Source: Gammaproteobacteria bacterium (lineage in GTDB: Bacteria > Pseudomonadota > Gammaproteobacteria > Nitrosococcales > Methylophagaceae). From it: a stretch of 13,985 nucleotides of DNA. Location of the stretch: contig NVRG01000005.1 in the NCBI GenBank assembly GCA_002400805.1, positions 4,251-18,235 of the forward strand. The letters run 5' to 3'. Each line of letters opens with the position of its first letter. The stretch's first letter is position 1. The notes below the pieces were generated by a model that searched no databases, was not told the origin of the DNA, and worked only from the letters and a program-made list of their open reading frames with translations. The translations under genes and the position numbers were made by a program. Of this stretch, positions 1 to 8,015 are shown one piece after another.

Positions 1-303
1 GTCGATGAGTTCGTGCAAGGCGAAGCAGTTTTGTACATTGTGGACGAGGGACACCTTCCTGGTGCCGCCGGTTACCATGCACTTAACGGTAGAGAGATAC
101 CCTACGGTTTCGTTTTTATTAGCGATCCGAATGATTGGACGGTGACATTTGAACAATCAAACTCAAAAGGTTGCTTTCGTTCGAGTAAACCATCAATTTT
201 TAAATCCGTGCAGCAAGTCAAATACCCTTCGCCAAATATGGCGGGGGGGCTGGGGACATTCCCTCCTAATGTAACACTTATTGCTACAGCTCTGGTCTCA
301 TAA
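1..303 (+). CDS. 3' end of a gene of unknown function (5' end outside window)
   Basis: The frame is open from base 1 to a TAA at 301-303, giving 100 residues. The only in-window start candidate is a GTG at 13 with no ribosome binding site, so the gene most likely begins upstream. The residues GAAGYHALNGREIPYGFVF (about 18-36) followed by WTVTFE (42-47) resemble, from memory, a family of uncharacterised proteins with a GYHD...G.PYG.VF block followed by a W.VT.SHE.LE metal-binding-type motif. Here the expected HE is not seen: the sequence continues FEQSNSKGCF, and the Asp after GYH is Ala. Either the match is superficial or this copy has lost the putative active site. No downstream partner is evident, and bases 304-524 follow without a clear gene. 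The reading frame is fairly safe; the family assignment is weak. Confidence 0.5.
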   Translation, partial: VDEFVQGEAVLYIVDEGHLPGAAGYHALNGREIPYGFVFISDPNDWTVTFEQSNSKGCFRSSKPSIFKSVQQVKYPSPNMAGGLGTFPPNVTLIATALVS

Positions 304-524
304 GGCTTTCAGAGGCCGCTTACATTACGAGCAATTTCTGATATTCATGCTTTGGAGAGCGACATATCAATGACTTGCGAAAGGTTTGTTACTTCCAGAG
401 GGGATGTCCCCACAACCCCAAGTGGCGACATAACTTTCAGCATTCCGTAAGTGATAGAAATGGACATGGTTTCAACTCGAAGAGCTGCAAGGATTAAATT
501 AAAGGAAATTTTGAGGACGTGGAA
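304..524 (+). other. No confident gene; possible remnant in one frame
   Basis: No convincing intact gene is visible. In the frame of the preceding gene, the DNA after its TAA (301-303) stays open to a TAA at 448-450, including an ATG at 370, and then from 451 to a TGA at 526-528. The last stretch includes GTG 451 and ATG 460 and would give EMDMVSTRRAARIKLKEI. Its TGA overlaps the ATG at 525 of the next gene as ATGA, the usual geometry of coupled genes. This could be a decayed or frameshifted small gene, but the evidence is only open frame and overlap. The minus-strand frame across 345-701 looks like a shadow. Confidence 0.3.
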
Positions 525-874
525 ATGAAAAACAGTAGTTGTACTGATTGGGTCAAGTACAGAATAGTTGTTTGCGAGGTGAACTTGACGTATTTGTCGA
601 GTCCGAGATAGACCCATCTGATGCGGTTTTGTATTGTCTCCTCGAAGCTGAGTATTTCGGACTGGATAATTGGTTGACAAATGCAGGTGTTGCCAATGCA
701 CTAGTTAAGTTTTATGGCTGTCGTCTACCTACAGCTCATTGTGATGAATTTGTAGAATTAGATATGGCGGTTATTCGCGACGGTGATATCTCAGACGAAA
801 AACAATTTCTACACAATAACCTGAGTCAAGAACTAAAACCATACTTGAACAAAAAGGTTGAAAATGTGATTTAA
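525..874 (+). CDS. Small hypothetical protein, apparently frameshifted near 571-573
   Basis: The downstream frame is open from just after a TGA at 545-547 to TAA at 874. Its only early starts are TTG codons (548, 572) without a ribosome binding site. The ATG at 525 has GAGG eight bases upstream (512-516 area) and starts MKNSSCTDWVKYRIVV before stopping about 30 codons later in its own frame. A minus-one shift in the TTT at 571-573 joins it to GELDVFVESEIDPSD, giving one protein of about 116 residues. This joined reading is acidic, has no signal peptide or membrane segment, and includes three cysteines in the middle part. I do not recognise the family. Restoring one T would repair the frame, so a sequencing error or a recent inactivating deletion are the main explanations. 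The next small gene starts 16 bases downstream, so the two probably form a short operon. Confidence 0.45.
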
Positions 875-890
875 CTTGAAGGAATAATCT

Positions 891-1162
891 ATGTCTCACG
901 AAAATAAAAATGAACGGCCTGTTGTAGATATGCATGGTTTACGTGAATTCGCGCTAAAAATAGGTGCTTATTGTCTTCCTGGTGAAGGTTACAAAGCCAT
1001 TTTTGATTGCGAGTTCGGCGATCAAAAATATTAAAGAAAAATAAATGTGGAATTGAACGAAAGATTAACCTAAAAATCATGACGAAAAATGATGATGAAA
1101 CTGAGCTTTATAGTACTTTACAAAAGGATAAGTTCATACATGTACTGCGTGTACATAAATAG
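891..1162 (+). CDS. Small hypothetical protein, apparently frameshifted in an A5 run at 1024-1028
   Basis: ATG 891 is preceded by AAGGA (about 879-883) at normal spacing. It opens a 47-residue frame, MSHENKNERPVVDMHGLREF onward, ending at TAA 1032-1034. A second frame is open from 1007 to TAG 1160-1162 and contains NDDETELYSTLQKDKFIHVL. If one A is added to the A5 run at 1024-1028, the two join as ...FGDQKILKKNKCGIERKINL... into one protein of about 90 residues without further stops. No signal peptide, membrane segment or family motif is visible. The unrepaired alternatives are a genuine 47-residue protein ending at 1034, or a separate small ORF from ATG 1079. The start and ribosome binding site are well supported; the joined extension is inference. 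Confidence 0.4.
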
Positions 1163-1232
1163 AGAACCAGATCGATGCTGAAGGTTTACCCATAGTTTAA
1201 AAACAGGGTCAATCTTTTAGGTTAGGACTAAT

Positions 1233-1238
1233 AAGGAG
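1233..1238 (+). promoter_or_regulatory. Ribosome binding site AAGGAG for the lipoprotein gene
   Basis: A perfect AAGGAG lies six bases before ATG 1245 and fixes the start of the lipoprotein. The rest of the 82-base gap (1163-1244) is AT-rich; I see no promoter good enough to call. Confidence 0.75.
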
Positions 1239-1244
1239 AAATAT

Positions 1245-2630
1245 ATGAATAATTTAGTAAATATTATCACTTTGCTTATATTGGTTATTTTTGTTAGTGG
1301 ATGTTCAACAAAGTATATCCAAGATCCCACTTTAATTAACTCTTTGCAAGGAACTGATGTGTCCGACCATTTTATCTTTATTGATAATGATGGTTATATG
1401 AAAGATGTAAATGATAAAAAAATTCCCGAATATAAAATAAAAATCGATGACATATTTAGTAAATTCTCTCATCTCAAACAGAATAACCCTGACCTGTCCA
1501 TGACTATTTATATCCATGGCGGGCTAAATACCTTTAGCTCGACTGTGGCTAGAGTTAAGAATACGTATAAAAAGATATTATCAAAGAAACAGTATCCAAT
1601 TTTCATATCGTGGAAATCAGGCCCGTTCACAAATTATCTAGATCATTTATTTATGATACGTCAAGGAGAAAGGAGCGCATTAAAAGGACTTCCTTCATTC
1701 CCATTCATCTTTGCAGAAGATGCCTTAAGATCTGTAGCCAGAATACTTCCTTCAAGTTGGAATATTGTCGCTGGCCAGAATAATTTATCTATCAAATATG
1801 TAAATAATGTAGAGGAAGCAGCCGAAAAAAGCGAGAGTAGAATAGAAAAACATACTAATTTCAATGTACATAAGAACATGAAGTATTCCTCTGGCCATGG
1901 GTTTTTGGATTTTGTAACCATTTGGAACCCTGTAAAGTTTGTAACTGCCCCGCTTGCTGATGGATTTGGAAAAGGGGCATGGGGGTCAATGTTAAGGAGA
2001 ACAGACCTTGTCTTGAATTCTCAGAAAGCATTTGAAGGTGGTAGTAGAGAGGATTCACAAACGGCAGCACATTATTTTTTCTATCTTCTTGATAAAAACC
2101 ATAACAACACGCGAAAAACATTAATTGGTCATAGTATGGGTACGATTATAGCCAATAATGTTCTATCCAGGTTTCCAAATATTAATTTTAATGAAGTAAT
2201 ATATATGGCCGCTGCTTGCAAGATAAAGGACTTAGAAAAATCTGTCGTTCCTTGGTTAAGAGCGGATAAAAATAGAAATTTCTATAATTTAACTTTGAAC
2301 CCTTACAGGGATATTAATGAGAATGGGTACTTTGACTTCGTTCCAAGAGGAAGTTTGTTAATTTGGCTGGATGAATTCCTTGCGGATGTTGATTCATTTG
2401 AGGATAGAACCGCAGGATATTGGTTTAATATTATGAGAACAGCCGAGGTTGTTTTTCCCCCGAATATTCGTAATCAGGTGCACCTAACAAGATACGGAAT
2501 CAAGAATATATCACCTCAAAATCACGGTGATTTTGATGATTTTAACTTTTGGGATGAAACATTTTGGATAAATGCCGACAAAGGTGTTTATCCAATAATT
2601 AAAAACTGGCCTTATGAAAACAATAAATAA
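1245..2630 (+). CDS. Alpha/beta-hydrolase lipoprotein (lipase/esterase-like)
   Basis: The 461-residue product starts with a lipoprotein signal peptide: a short N-region, a hydrophobic core (about 8-17) and the lipobox VSGC with Cys20 as the lipidation site. Ser21 at +2 would, by the Lol rule, favour the outer membrane if the host is Gram-negative. The body has hallmarks of the alpha/beta-hydrolase fold: a strand and oxyanion-type turn TIYIHGGLN (87-95), the nucleophile elbow GHSMG with Ser297, a candidate acid in NPYRDINENG (Asp346), and a candidate His437 in QNHGDFDDF. This suggests a surface or periplasm-facing serine esterase, lipase or acyl hydrolase; the substrate cannot be read from sequence. 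The long insert between HGG and GHSMG (about 95-290) is larger than in a minimal hydrolase. The gene is visibly more AT-rich than the minus-strand block and has its own strong ribosome binding site, so it may have a separate origin. It converges on the amidase-like gene. Confidence 0.8.
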   Translation: MNNLVNIITLLILVIFVSGCSTKYIQDPTLINSLQGTDVSDHFIFIDNDGYMKDVNDKKIPEYKIKIDDIFSKFSHLKQNNPDLSMTIYIHGGLNTFSSTVARVKNTYKKILSKKQYPIFISWKSGPFTNYLDHLFMIRQGERSALKGLPSFPFIFAEDALRSVARILPSSWNIVAGQNNLSIKYVNNVEEAAEKSESRIEKHTNFNVHKNMKYSSGHGFLDFVTIWNPVKFVTAPLADGFGKGAWGSMLRRTDLVLNSQKAFEGGSREDSQTAAHYFFYLLDKNHNNTRKTLIGHSMGTIIANNVLSRFPNINFNEVIYMAAACKIKDLEKSVVPWLRADKNRNFYNLTLNPYRDINENGYFDFVPRGSLLIWLDEFLADVDSFEDRTAGYWFNIMRTAEVVFPPNIRNQVHLTRYGIKNISPQNHGDFDDFNFWDETFWINADKGVYPIIKNWPYENNK

Positions 2631-2663
2631 AGAAGCTTGATCGATGTAAGAATCAGTTGAAAG

Positions 2664-2731
2664 TATTATGAGGACAACTTTTCAGGTAACCTTTGAACCC
2701 ACTGTTAACATGAAAATTTGTTCTCATAATA
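2664..2731. terminator. Long imperfect hairpin between convergent genes; candidate bidirectional terminator
   Basis: The arms 2664-2677 (TATTATGAGGACAA) and 2718-2731 (TTGTTCTCATAATA) pair over 14 base pairs with one G-U. After one mismatch (2678/2717) another six pairs form (2679-2684 with 2711-2716), with weaker pairing further in. It sits 33 bases after the lipoprotein stop and 13 bases beyond the stop of the convergent minus-strand gene. There is no clean GC stem with a U-tract, so it is not a textbook intrinsic terminator. A small mobile palindrome is the alternative. Confidence 0.5.
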
Positions 2732-2744
2732 GTGATGTATAAAG

Positions 2745-3335
2745 TTATTTCTTTTTTTGGGCCTTCTTTGTTTTCGAAGTAGTAGATGCTTTAATTTTTT
2801 TTAACTCCGTTTCAACACGTAATCCTCTAACAAAATCTACTAGGCGACTTGTAGAGTTAACGGAGGGTTCTGTGTCGGCCGTTCGTGAAAAATACTCTAT
2901 CTTTCCATCTCGCGCTAAAGACGCCGGAAAAGTTGCAGATACTCTCTTTCTTTGAACTCTTGCAATTGCATTTAAACTACCAGCATAACAAATAGGAACT
3001 AACGTGGTGCCTGAGTTTTGGCCACTATCACCTACTACTACTGCAAGATGCCCGTGATTTGAGCCTAGCTCAGTGGATGTCATACCGGCAATTACAAACT
3101 TCCCGGCTTTAGCGTCTCTTATAGCATTTCGGTGGGATTTTCGGAGACTGGTCCAGTCGTTGCTGGATTGTAGTTCCGCTATGATCGCATCTGCGTTCAT
3201 GCAGGGGCCAGAAAACAAGTCTGGGTCAAAAAAACTTGCAGCTACAGCTTTTAAAAACTGGTTACAGTCGTTTTGGTTATCATTAAATTTTACTGCGCAT
3301 TCTGCGATTATCTGGTCTGACGTTTCACTTGTCAT
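2745..3335 (-). CDS. NlpC/P60-like (papain-fold) cysteine amidase/peptidase
   Basis: With the ATG at 3335 the product has 196 residues. That start is preferred because AAGGA (3348-3344) lies eight bases upstream; a GTG at 3365 would add ten residues but has a poorer site. The motif NDCNQFLKAVA (Cys24 in the ATG numbering) and, about 70 residues later, GHLAVVVG (His96) give the Cys...His order of NlpC/P60 and related peptidoglycan amidases. Between them ADAII and KFVIAGM, and after them ICYAGSLNA and KIEYFSRTAD, match from memory a group of amidases in which a YxGSL segment follows the catalytic His. The likely role is hydrolysis of peptide or amide bonds in peptidoglycan. There is no signal peptide; the C-terminus is Lys-rich (KKAQKKK). 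As the last gene of the operon, 42 bases after the 1545-residue gene, it may be a cargo or effector, or a lytic enzyme acting with the large proteins. A non-peptidoglycan papain-fold enzyme is the alternative. Confidence 0.65.
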   Translation of the reverse strand: MTSETSDQIIAECAVKFNDNQNDCNQFLKAVAASFFDPDLFSGPCMNADAIIAELQSSNDWTSLRKSHRNAIRDAKAGKFVIAGMTSTELGSNHGHLAVVVGDSGQNSGTTLVPICYAGSLNAIARVQRKRVSATFPASLARDGKIEYFSRTADTEPSVNSTSRLVDFVRGLRVETELKKIKASTTSKTKKAQKKK

Positions 3336-3341
3336 GGTGAG

Positions 3342-3348
3342 TTTCCTT
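3342..3348 (-). promoter_or_regulatory. Ribosome binding site deciding the start of the amidase-like gene
   Basis: On the minus strand AAGGAAA (3348 to 3342) precedes ATG 3335; counted from the AAGGA core the spacer is eight bases. It lies inside the reading frame if the upstream GTG 3365 were used, which argues for the ATG. Confidence 0.6.
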
Positions 3349-3377
3349 ATTGTTTGTTTAGTCACATCTGATTAACC

Positions 3378-6300
3378 TCATGATTTGGGAGAAAATACAC
3401 GAATAGATGGACTGATCATTTGAACCAACCCTTGGGCTTCTGTCATTTTATTAAGGGCTTTAGGCTGCGTTTGTTCTACTACGTCTTGATCATGTGCGTT
3501 TGGAGAGAGTATCCAGTCGAAATTGAATTCATTGTATTGCGGTTTCTTCTCACTGAAAAGGCATGAGATATCAGCCCACAGTTCTTTAACTTCGCTTTTG
3601 TTGGTATTATATGCATTGATCGCTATGGCAAAGCCATCATTTAGCGGGGCATTAAAAGCCACCCCCAAATCATCGAACTTCTTTTGGCTGCCGTCAGAGA
3701 AAATATTAACAGCAGAAGTCTTGTAAATAATTTCATCTGACTGAAGTGTTAAAACAAGTTCAATTGTGTCTAGGAACAAAGTAGTAGTGGCAGTTTCGCC
3801 AATTTCAATTTTCGTTGCTTGCTCTATGTAACTTCCATCCGATACACTGTAATTAAATTTAATCTCGCTTATGGGTTTGGACTTTGGATCACTACGAACA
3901 AAGCAAATCCTAAGGCGGATTTCCTCTGGGCTGGATTCAGAGATTACTGCTTTTCGGTCAAAATAGGCTTGTTTATACTCTTGCCTGATTGATTTTTCTT
4001 TTTGAGCATTTGCCATTACGGGTCGGGCGGGTGTCTCAAATGATAGTAGGCGTACTCTGCCCTTTTCATTCTTAATGGCTGTCAAAACTTTATCATTTTC
4101 AAGTTTTAGATCTCGCCCTATCATTAGCATGGATCCGGTATAGATTTCGAGCGGGCGACCAGGCCCGGATAAATACTCTGTGAAAATTGCAGCCATATGT
4201 CGATGTGTTGCGTTAGGAACATTTTGTGCAGCTACTTCCCCTTTTAACCATAGCTGTTTGTTATTAATGGTGAAGCTAAGTACCTTGGGTTTTTCCTGTT
4301 CAGCCTCTATTACATCATGGGGTAGCAATTCAACCTTTATTGCATCATGAGGTACCAATTCAGTCTTGCGCACTGTGTTGTCGAGTCTAGCAACAGAAAC
4401 CATCGTGTTGTCGCCGATTGTTTTGACCCAGCGAACGTCTGTGGGGGCACTTGAAGCTACTGGAAGTACAGAGTCAACGAAGTGCGGGGTTAGTGTATGA
4501 GCCGGTAAGCTTTTATCAGCGTCTAAACCCGGCATTGACCAAAGAATGCTAGCCAGGACGTTAAATGTTGAGTCGCAACCCAAGGTAATAAGCTCCCCTG
4601 CGTCTGTATTTTTCCGCTGCTGTGTGTGAAGGAGCGTTGCTCGAAAACGCCCCTCCCCTAACGATTGGTGTAATAGCGAAATAGCGTGGTCATGAGAATC
4701 ATCCAACAGGCAAAGGTCGAACCAGTCATTGGTTTTTGTGTCGGTATCTAACGTTTTATTCCATATTTTAAGGGTTCTATTGTTTTCACAGGCTTTAAGT
4801 AGCGTTTTATCGCCAATACCAACCACCACTTCAGCGTTAGTTGGTATTGTTTTGAATTTAATAAGCCAGTTACGTCGTATATCAAGGTTGGAGTGGTCCT
4901 CTTCAATAGGAGCATCGCACCAGCTAGGGTCTAATATCCGCATTAAGGAAACGCCCATATGCATCTCTTTCGATAATTCGTTTGATTCTTTACCGATACG
5001 TTTCGGTGTAAAGAGGTGTTGACTGTTTGCCCATGCAGGGTTGGTCGCTGTATCAACATCAAAGGTAAGGCCTATGGGCCCTTCATGGGAAAGGACAGTA
5101 GACAATCCCGCCTTGACGTCTAGAGGGTGCAGAGCCATCCGCGGATTGGGGCCAATTTCTTTGCGAATGTCCAGAGGCTGTACTGTCCACTCCTTCAAAT
5201 CGTCAGTATCTTTTGGTCGCTCGGGAAACCCAAAATGCACGCCAGTGTGGATCATACCCAGGACGCGATCCGCAAGCCCGCCATCAACGGAAGGCTTCTC
5301 CTCTAGCACGGCTAACAACGGAGGGCACGGGTGTGCATTCATTTTCTCAAAATGCCCTGCAGGGGCTGTTAACGGAAGCAGTGCGCGCAATTGTGGTCGA
5401 GTCACTTCAATACGAGACAAGGATGCACGAACAGCAACTCGGTATGTCCAAGTAGTGCTACTTCCCTTTTGGGCTTGAATCTTGCTGGAGTTTTTAGTAT
5501 CCGATTGGGATTGGTTATTTTCAGTTGACCAAGAAATAACTTCCCGAACGCCCTTAACCATGGCCGCAGCATAGCGTGAGTGCATAATAAACCGGTGTCG
5601 GAACATTGTGGCGGTGGGGGCACTCCATGAAAAGCGCTGCAGTTCACCCCCAACTGTTTTTGTCGAAGTGGTGCCGTTTGGTGCAAGCGGTTCAATGCGT
5701 TTGGTCAAATGAGCTGAATCTGCGTTATCCCGGTCAAAAAACGCCTCTTTTTCAAAATCCAAGATGCCTTTTGTATTTTGAGTCGTTAGCTCTACAACAG
5801 GGCTTGCCCCTTTTATATATTGGGGGAGTGTGGGCCAGTTATAGATTGGCCGTCCAGAAAAGCGCCATTGCTGGGTGACTATTTCAACATGACTAAGACT
5901 TCGCCAGATATTGGATTTCTTTTTATCTTTAGGAAGCTCTTGTGATAGTCGTAATGCATAAGCTCGATCTAGGCCAGAGGGGTCACAAAGAATCATTTCA
6001 GGAATTAATTGACGAAGTTCGTCCTTTTGATTTTCTACTGAAAGAGAATCTGCGAGTGTTTCGATCACCATGTCCGGGCCAGGAAAAATGATGCAGTCGG
6101 TTTCGGTTGAGGCGTCGTCTTTCTCCTTTGTCACAATCACTGTCTTACTAAGGGCTCGCGCAACGATCCCTTCATCGAATGCAGCATAAGTGGATTTGGG
6201 AAATACAGTAGATGCTTTAATCAGTGGGCGTACCTGGAGTCGGGCTACCATTCCCTCCATTAACGATATTTGGATTTCGTCGCCAGACGAATCAATAATA

Positions 6301-8015
6301 AATTCTGATCCTACAGATACGTTAATTTTTGCTCGTAGATCTGTATTAATGCCAGACAAATACTTTCTGTATTCATCTGGGTTATCAGTATTCGTGTCGA
6401 ATTCTGGGGAAGGTATAGCCGGAATATCAAGAATTATACTCACAGCAGTTGCTTTTTTTCCATCTCGTTGAGTGTCTTCCAGAAGGTCATCTTCGGGTAT
6501 GAGTGTCACTAGCAGCTTGTGAACGGCAGGGTCTGGCAGACGCTCAAGCAGTTCAGCAATTGATGATTCGTTTTTCGATAGTGCATTTTGATCGATGCTG
6601 CCTCGCATCAAGTATGCAATCATCAGAATATCTTCTACCTTGTCAGACAACCCGTTCGCTTTTGGCAGATTGGGGTTGGCGTGCCAGCGTTCAAAATCGA
6701 TGTAACCAACTCGAGGGAAGTCAATGACAAGGATTTTCTTCCCCCTTAGAGGCTTTGCCCAGGTATCCTCATCCTTTGTCATCAAAATCCGACTAGCTGC
6801 CTCTGGTCGAGCATAGTAATTTCCAGGGTCAGCTGAAGTGAGAGTATCATCGAAACTGATTGATGCTTCGCTATCATTAGGCTTAAGTGTTAGCCGTAGC
6901 CAGTACGGTCCAGGGGATAACTCCGAAGCGAAAGTATGGTGAGTTTTTTCTTCGGTTACCTTTCGATTAAGCGTTTTGCGTTTCAATGACAATACTTTTT
7001 GGGTAATTGTCATTTCTAACCCGTAAGCAGTGCAGAAGTCTGTATTGGTCAGCTTTCCGTCACTTCCTGGTCTATATTTAATCGCAACGGGGTGTGCATG
7101 CAGATTACCCTGAAGAGTCATGTGCATGACTTCGATAATAAGAGATGCTTTATCGCCCTGCCATTCGAGATTTCGCAAAGTAATTGCCGCAGCCTCACCC
7201 GTACCCAAATTTATGGCGCCCTGGCCATCGACGTTGCGAAAAATATCCAGTGTAGCAATGTTATTAATGCTGCATCCAAGGCTTTGGCGTGGATAGTCGG
7301 CAGACAGAGGCTGAACCTTTGCTACAATGGCGGCTGCCTTCTTATATTCATCAGGAACAGACAACGTTATTTTCCCGATGGCTGTCCTGCGTTGATAAAC
7401 CTCACTGCCCACAAAGTCATCTGAGATGTTACCGGGTTTATTGGGACGGTGGGGTTTATTTGGATCCCTAACTAAAGGTGGCAAGGTACCGCTATTTGTG
7501 ACGGCAAAGGCTGCTGTTCTAAACTCAGCTCCATAAGCTAGTTTAGGTAACCCTCCAAATTCTGTTTTTGAATCGATATCAGCAGCAAGGTAAAAAGATC
7601 TACTCATACCCAATTCACTGTCGCTCGTGATGTCTTGCGGTACACGGGTATCGTCAAATGCGGGTGTTGCCAGGGGAAAACCGTGATAGTCCAGAAACAG
7701 AGCACGACGGTTATCAATTAGAGCGGGGAAAAAGGGTCGTAAAGTAACGTCTGTAATTGATTCCTTTGTTTCGCCATTTAACAACGCTACTAAGTTAGCA
7801 TGTGCCCAGTGTGTATTTTTATTGTCCTCGGAGTGGAAGCGCCTTTGCACCAAAACACCGATACCCTTAAATGACTCGTCGAACTCTTCAAGCGTTTCTG
7901 GACTCAAGTCATCTGCAATTTGGATTGAAAGAGGGCCGGGCGATTGATCGGGAATCATTAGTCGTAATGCTTCTGGATTCTTATTTTTCGATACAGGTAT
8001 TAAAGTATCGGTCAT
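3378..8015 (-). CDS. 1545-residue protein of unknown function, probably structural and beta-rich
   Basis: A long uninterrupted frame with even codon use across 4.6 kb, clearly coding. There is no signal peptide, no transmembrane helix that stands out and no recognised catalytic motif. Much of the sequence alternates hydrophobic and polar residues with loops rich in Pro, Gly, Asn and Asp, which suggests several beta-sandwich-type domains. The block YGAEFRTAAFAVTNSGTLPP (161-180), a QQWRFSGRPIYNWP segment near residue 715-730 and a SAPTATMFRHRF...SRYA segment near 795-815 recall, from memory, large uncharacterised bacterial proteins with a conserved YRFRARAVDLAGN-type block; this is not verified. 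A ten-residue duplication lies at 1219-1238. The start is uncertain: ATG 8015 has no visible ribosome binding site, and the frame continues upstream for 20 codons to the TAG of the preceding gene. The stop is followed 42 bases later by the amidase-like gene, so both are probably on one transcript. Confidence 0.85.
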   Translation of the reverse strand: MTDTLIPVSKNKNPEALRLMIPDQSPGPLSIQIADDLSPETLEEFDESFKGIGVLVQRRFHSEDNKNTHWAHANLVALLNGETKESITDVTLRPFFPALIDNRRALFLDYHGFPLATPAFDDTRVPQDITSDSELGMSRSFYLAADIDSKTEFGGLPKLAYGAEFRTAAFAVTNSGTLPPLVRDPNKPHRPNKPGNISDDFVGSEVYQRRTAIGKITLSVPDEYKKAAAIVAKVQPLSADYPRQSLGCSINNIATLDIFRNVDGQGAINLGTGEAAAITLRNLEWQGDKASLIIEVMHMTLQGNLHAHPVAIKYRPGSDGKLTNTDFCTAYGLEMTITQKVLSLKRKTLNRKVTEEKTHHTFASELSPGPYWLRLTLKPNDSEASISFDDTLTSADPGNYYARPEAASRILMTKDEDTWAKPLRGKKILVIDFPRVGYIDFERWHANPNLPKANGLSDKVEDILMIAYLMRGSIDQNALSKNESSIAELLERLPDPAVHKLLVTLIPEDDLLEDTQRDGKKATAVSIILDIPAIPSPEFDTNTDNPDEYRKYLSGINTDLRAKINVSVGSEFIIDSSGDEIQISLMEGMVARLQVRPLIKASTVFPKSTYAAFDEGIVARALSKTVIVTKEKDDASTETDCIIFPGPDMVIETLADSLSVENQKDELRQLIPEMILCDPSGLDRAYALRLSQELPKDKKKSNIWRSLSHVEIVTQQWRFSGRPIYNWPTLPQYIKGASPVVELTTQNTKGILDFEKEAFFDRDNADSAHLTKRIEPLAPNGTTSTKTVGGELQRFSWSAPTATMFRHRFIMHSRYAAAMVKGVREVISWSTENNQSQSDTKNSSKIQAQKGSSTTWTYRVAVRASLSRIEVTRPQLRALLPLTAPAGHFEKMNAHPCPPLLAVLEEKPSVDGGLADRVLGMIHTGVHFGFPERPKDTDDLKEWTVQPLDIRKEIGPNPRMALHPLDVKAGLSTVLSHEGPIGLTFDVDTATNPAWANSQHLFTPKRIGKESNELSKEMHMGVSLMRILDPSWCDAPIEEDHSNLDIRRNWLIKFKTIPTNAEVVVGIGDKTLLKACENNRTLKIWNKTLDTDTKTNDWFDLCLLDDSHDHAISLLHQSLGEGRFRATLLHTQQRKNTDAGELITLGCDSTFNVLASILWSMPGLDADKSLPAHTLTPHFVDSVLPVASSAPTDVRWVKTIGDNTMVSVARLDNTVRKTELVPHDAIKVELLPHDVIEAEQEKPKVLSFTINNKQLWLKGEVAAQNVPNATHRHMAAIFTEYLSGPGRPLEIYTGSMLMIGRDLKLENDKVLTAIKNEKGRVRLLSFETPARPVMANAQKEKSIRQEYKQAYFDRKAVISESSPEEIRLRICFVRSDPKSKPISEIKFNYSVSDGSYIEQATKIEIGETATTTLFLDTIELVLTLQSDEIIYKTSAVNIFSDGSQKKFDDLGVAFNAPLNDGFAIAINAYNTNKSEVKELWADISCLFSEKKPQYNEFNFDWILSPNAHDQDVVEQTQPKALNKMTEAQGLVQMISPSIRVFSPKS
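4304..4363 (-). repeat. Two 30-bp tandem repeat units inside the 1545-residue gene
   Basis: Units 4304-4333 and 4334-4363 differ at five of 30 positions. They encode ELVPHDAIKV followed by ELLPHDVIEA (residues 1219-1228 and 1229-1238). It is an in-frame duplication, probably in a linker. Confidence 0.75.

Noticed and set aside
345..701. Minus-strand open frame of 118 codons
   Set aside because: It overlaps the better-supported plus-strand gene at 525-874, its N-terminal half is rich in His, Arg, Thr and Asn like a shadow translation, and no ribosome binding site supports it.
889..1080. Minus-strand open frame of 63 codons
   Set aside because: It lies antisense to the small gene at 891, which has a good ribosome binding site; the translation is Phe/His/Arg rich and looks like a shadow.
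1170..2646. GATCGATG on both sides of the lipoprotein gene (1170-1177 and 2639-2646), as possible direct repeats of an insertion
   Set aside because: Only eight bases, no terminal inverted repeats beside them and no transposase; a chance match is likely.
2664..2731. Integron attC site
   Set aside because: The arms lack the RYYYAAC/GTTRRRY core pattern, and no integrase or cassette series is visible.
5041..5478. Plus-strand open frame of 145 codons
   Set aside because: It is antisense within the 1545-residue gene and rich in Ser, Arg, Cys and Pro; no independent support.
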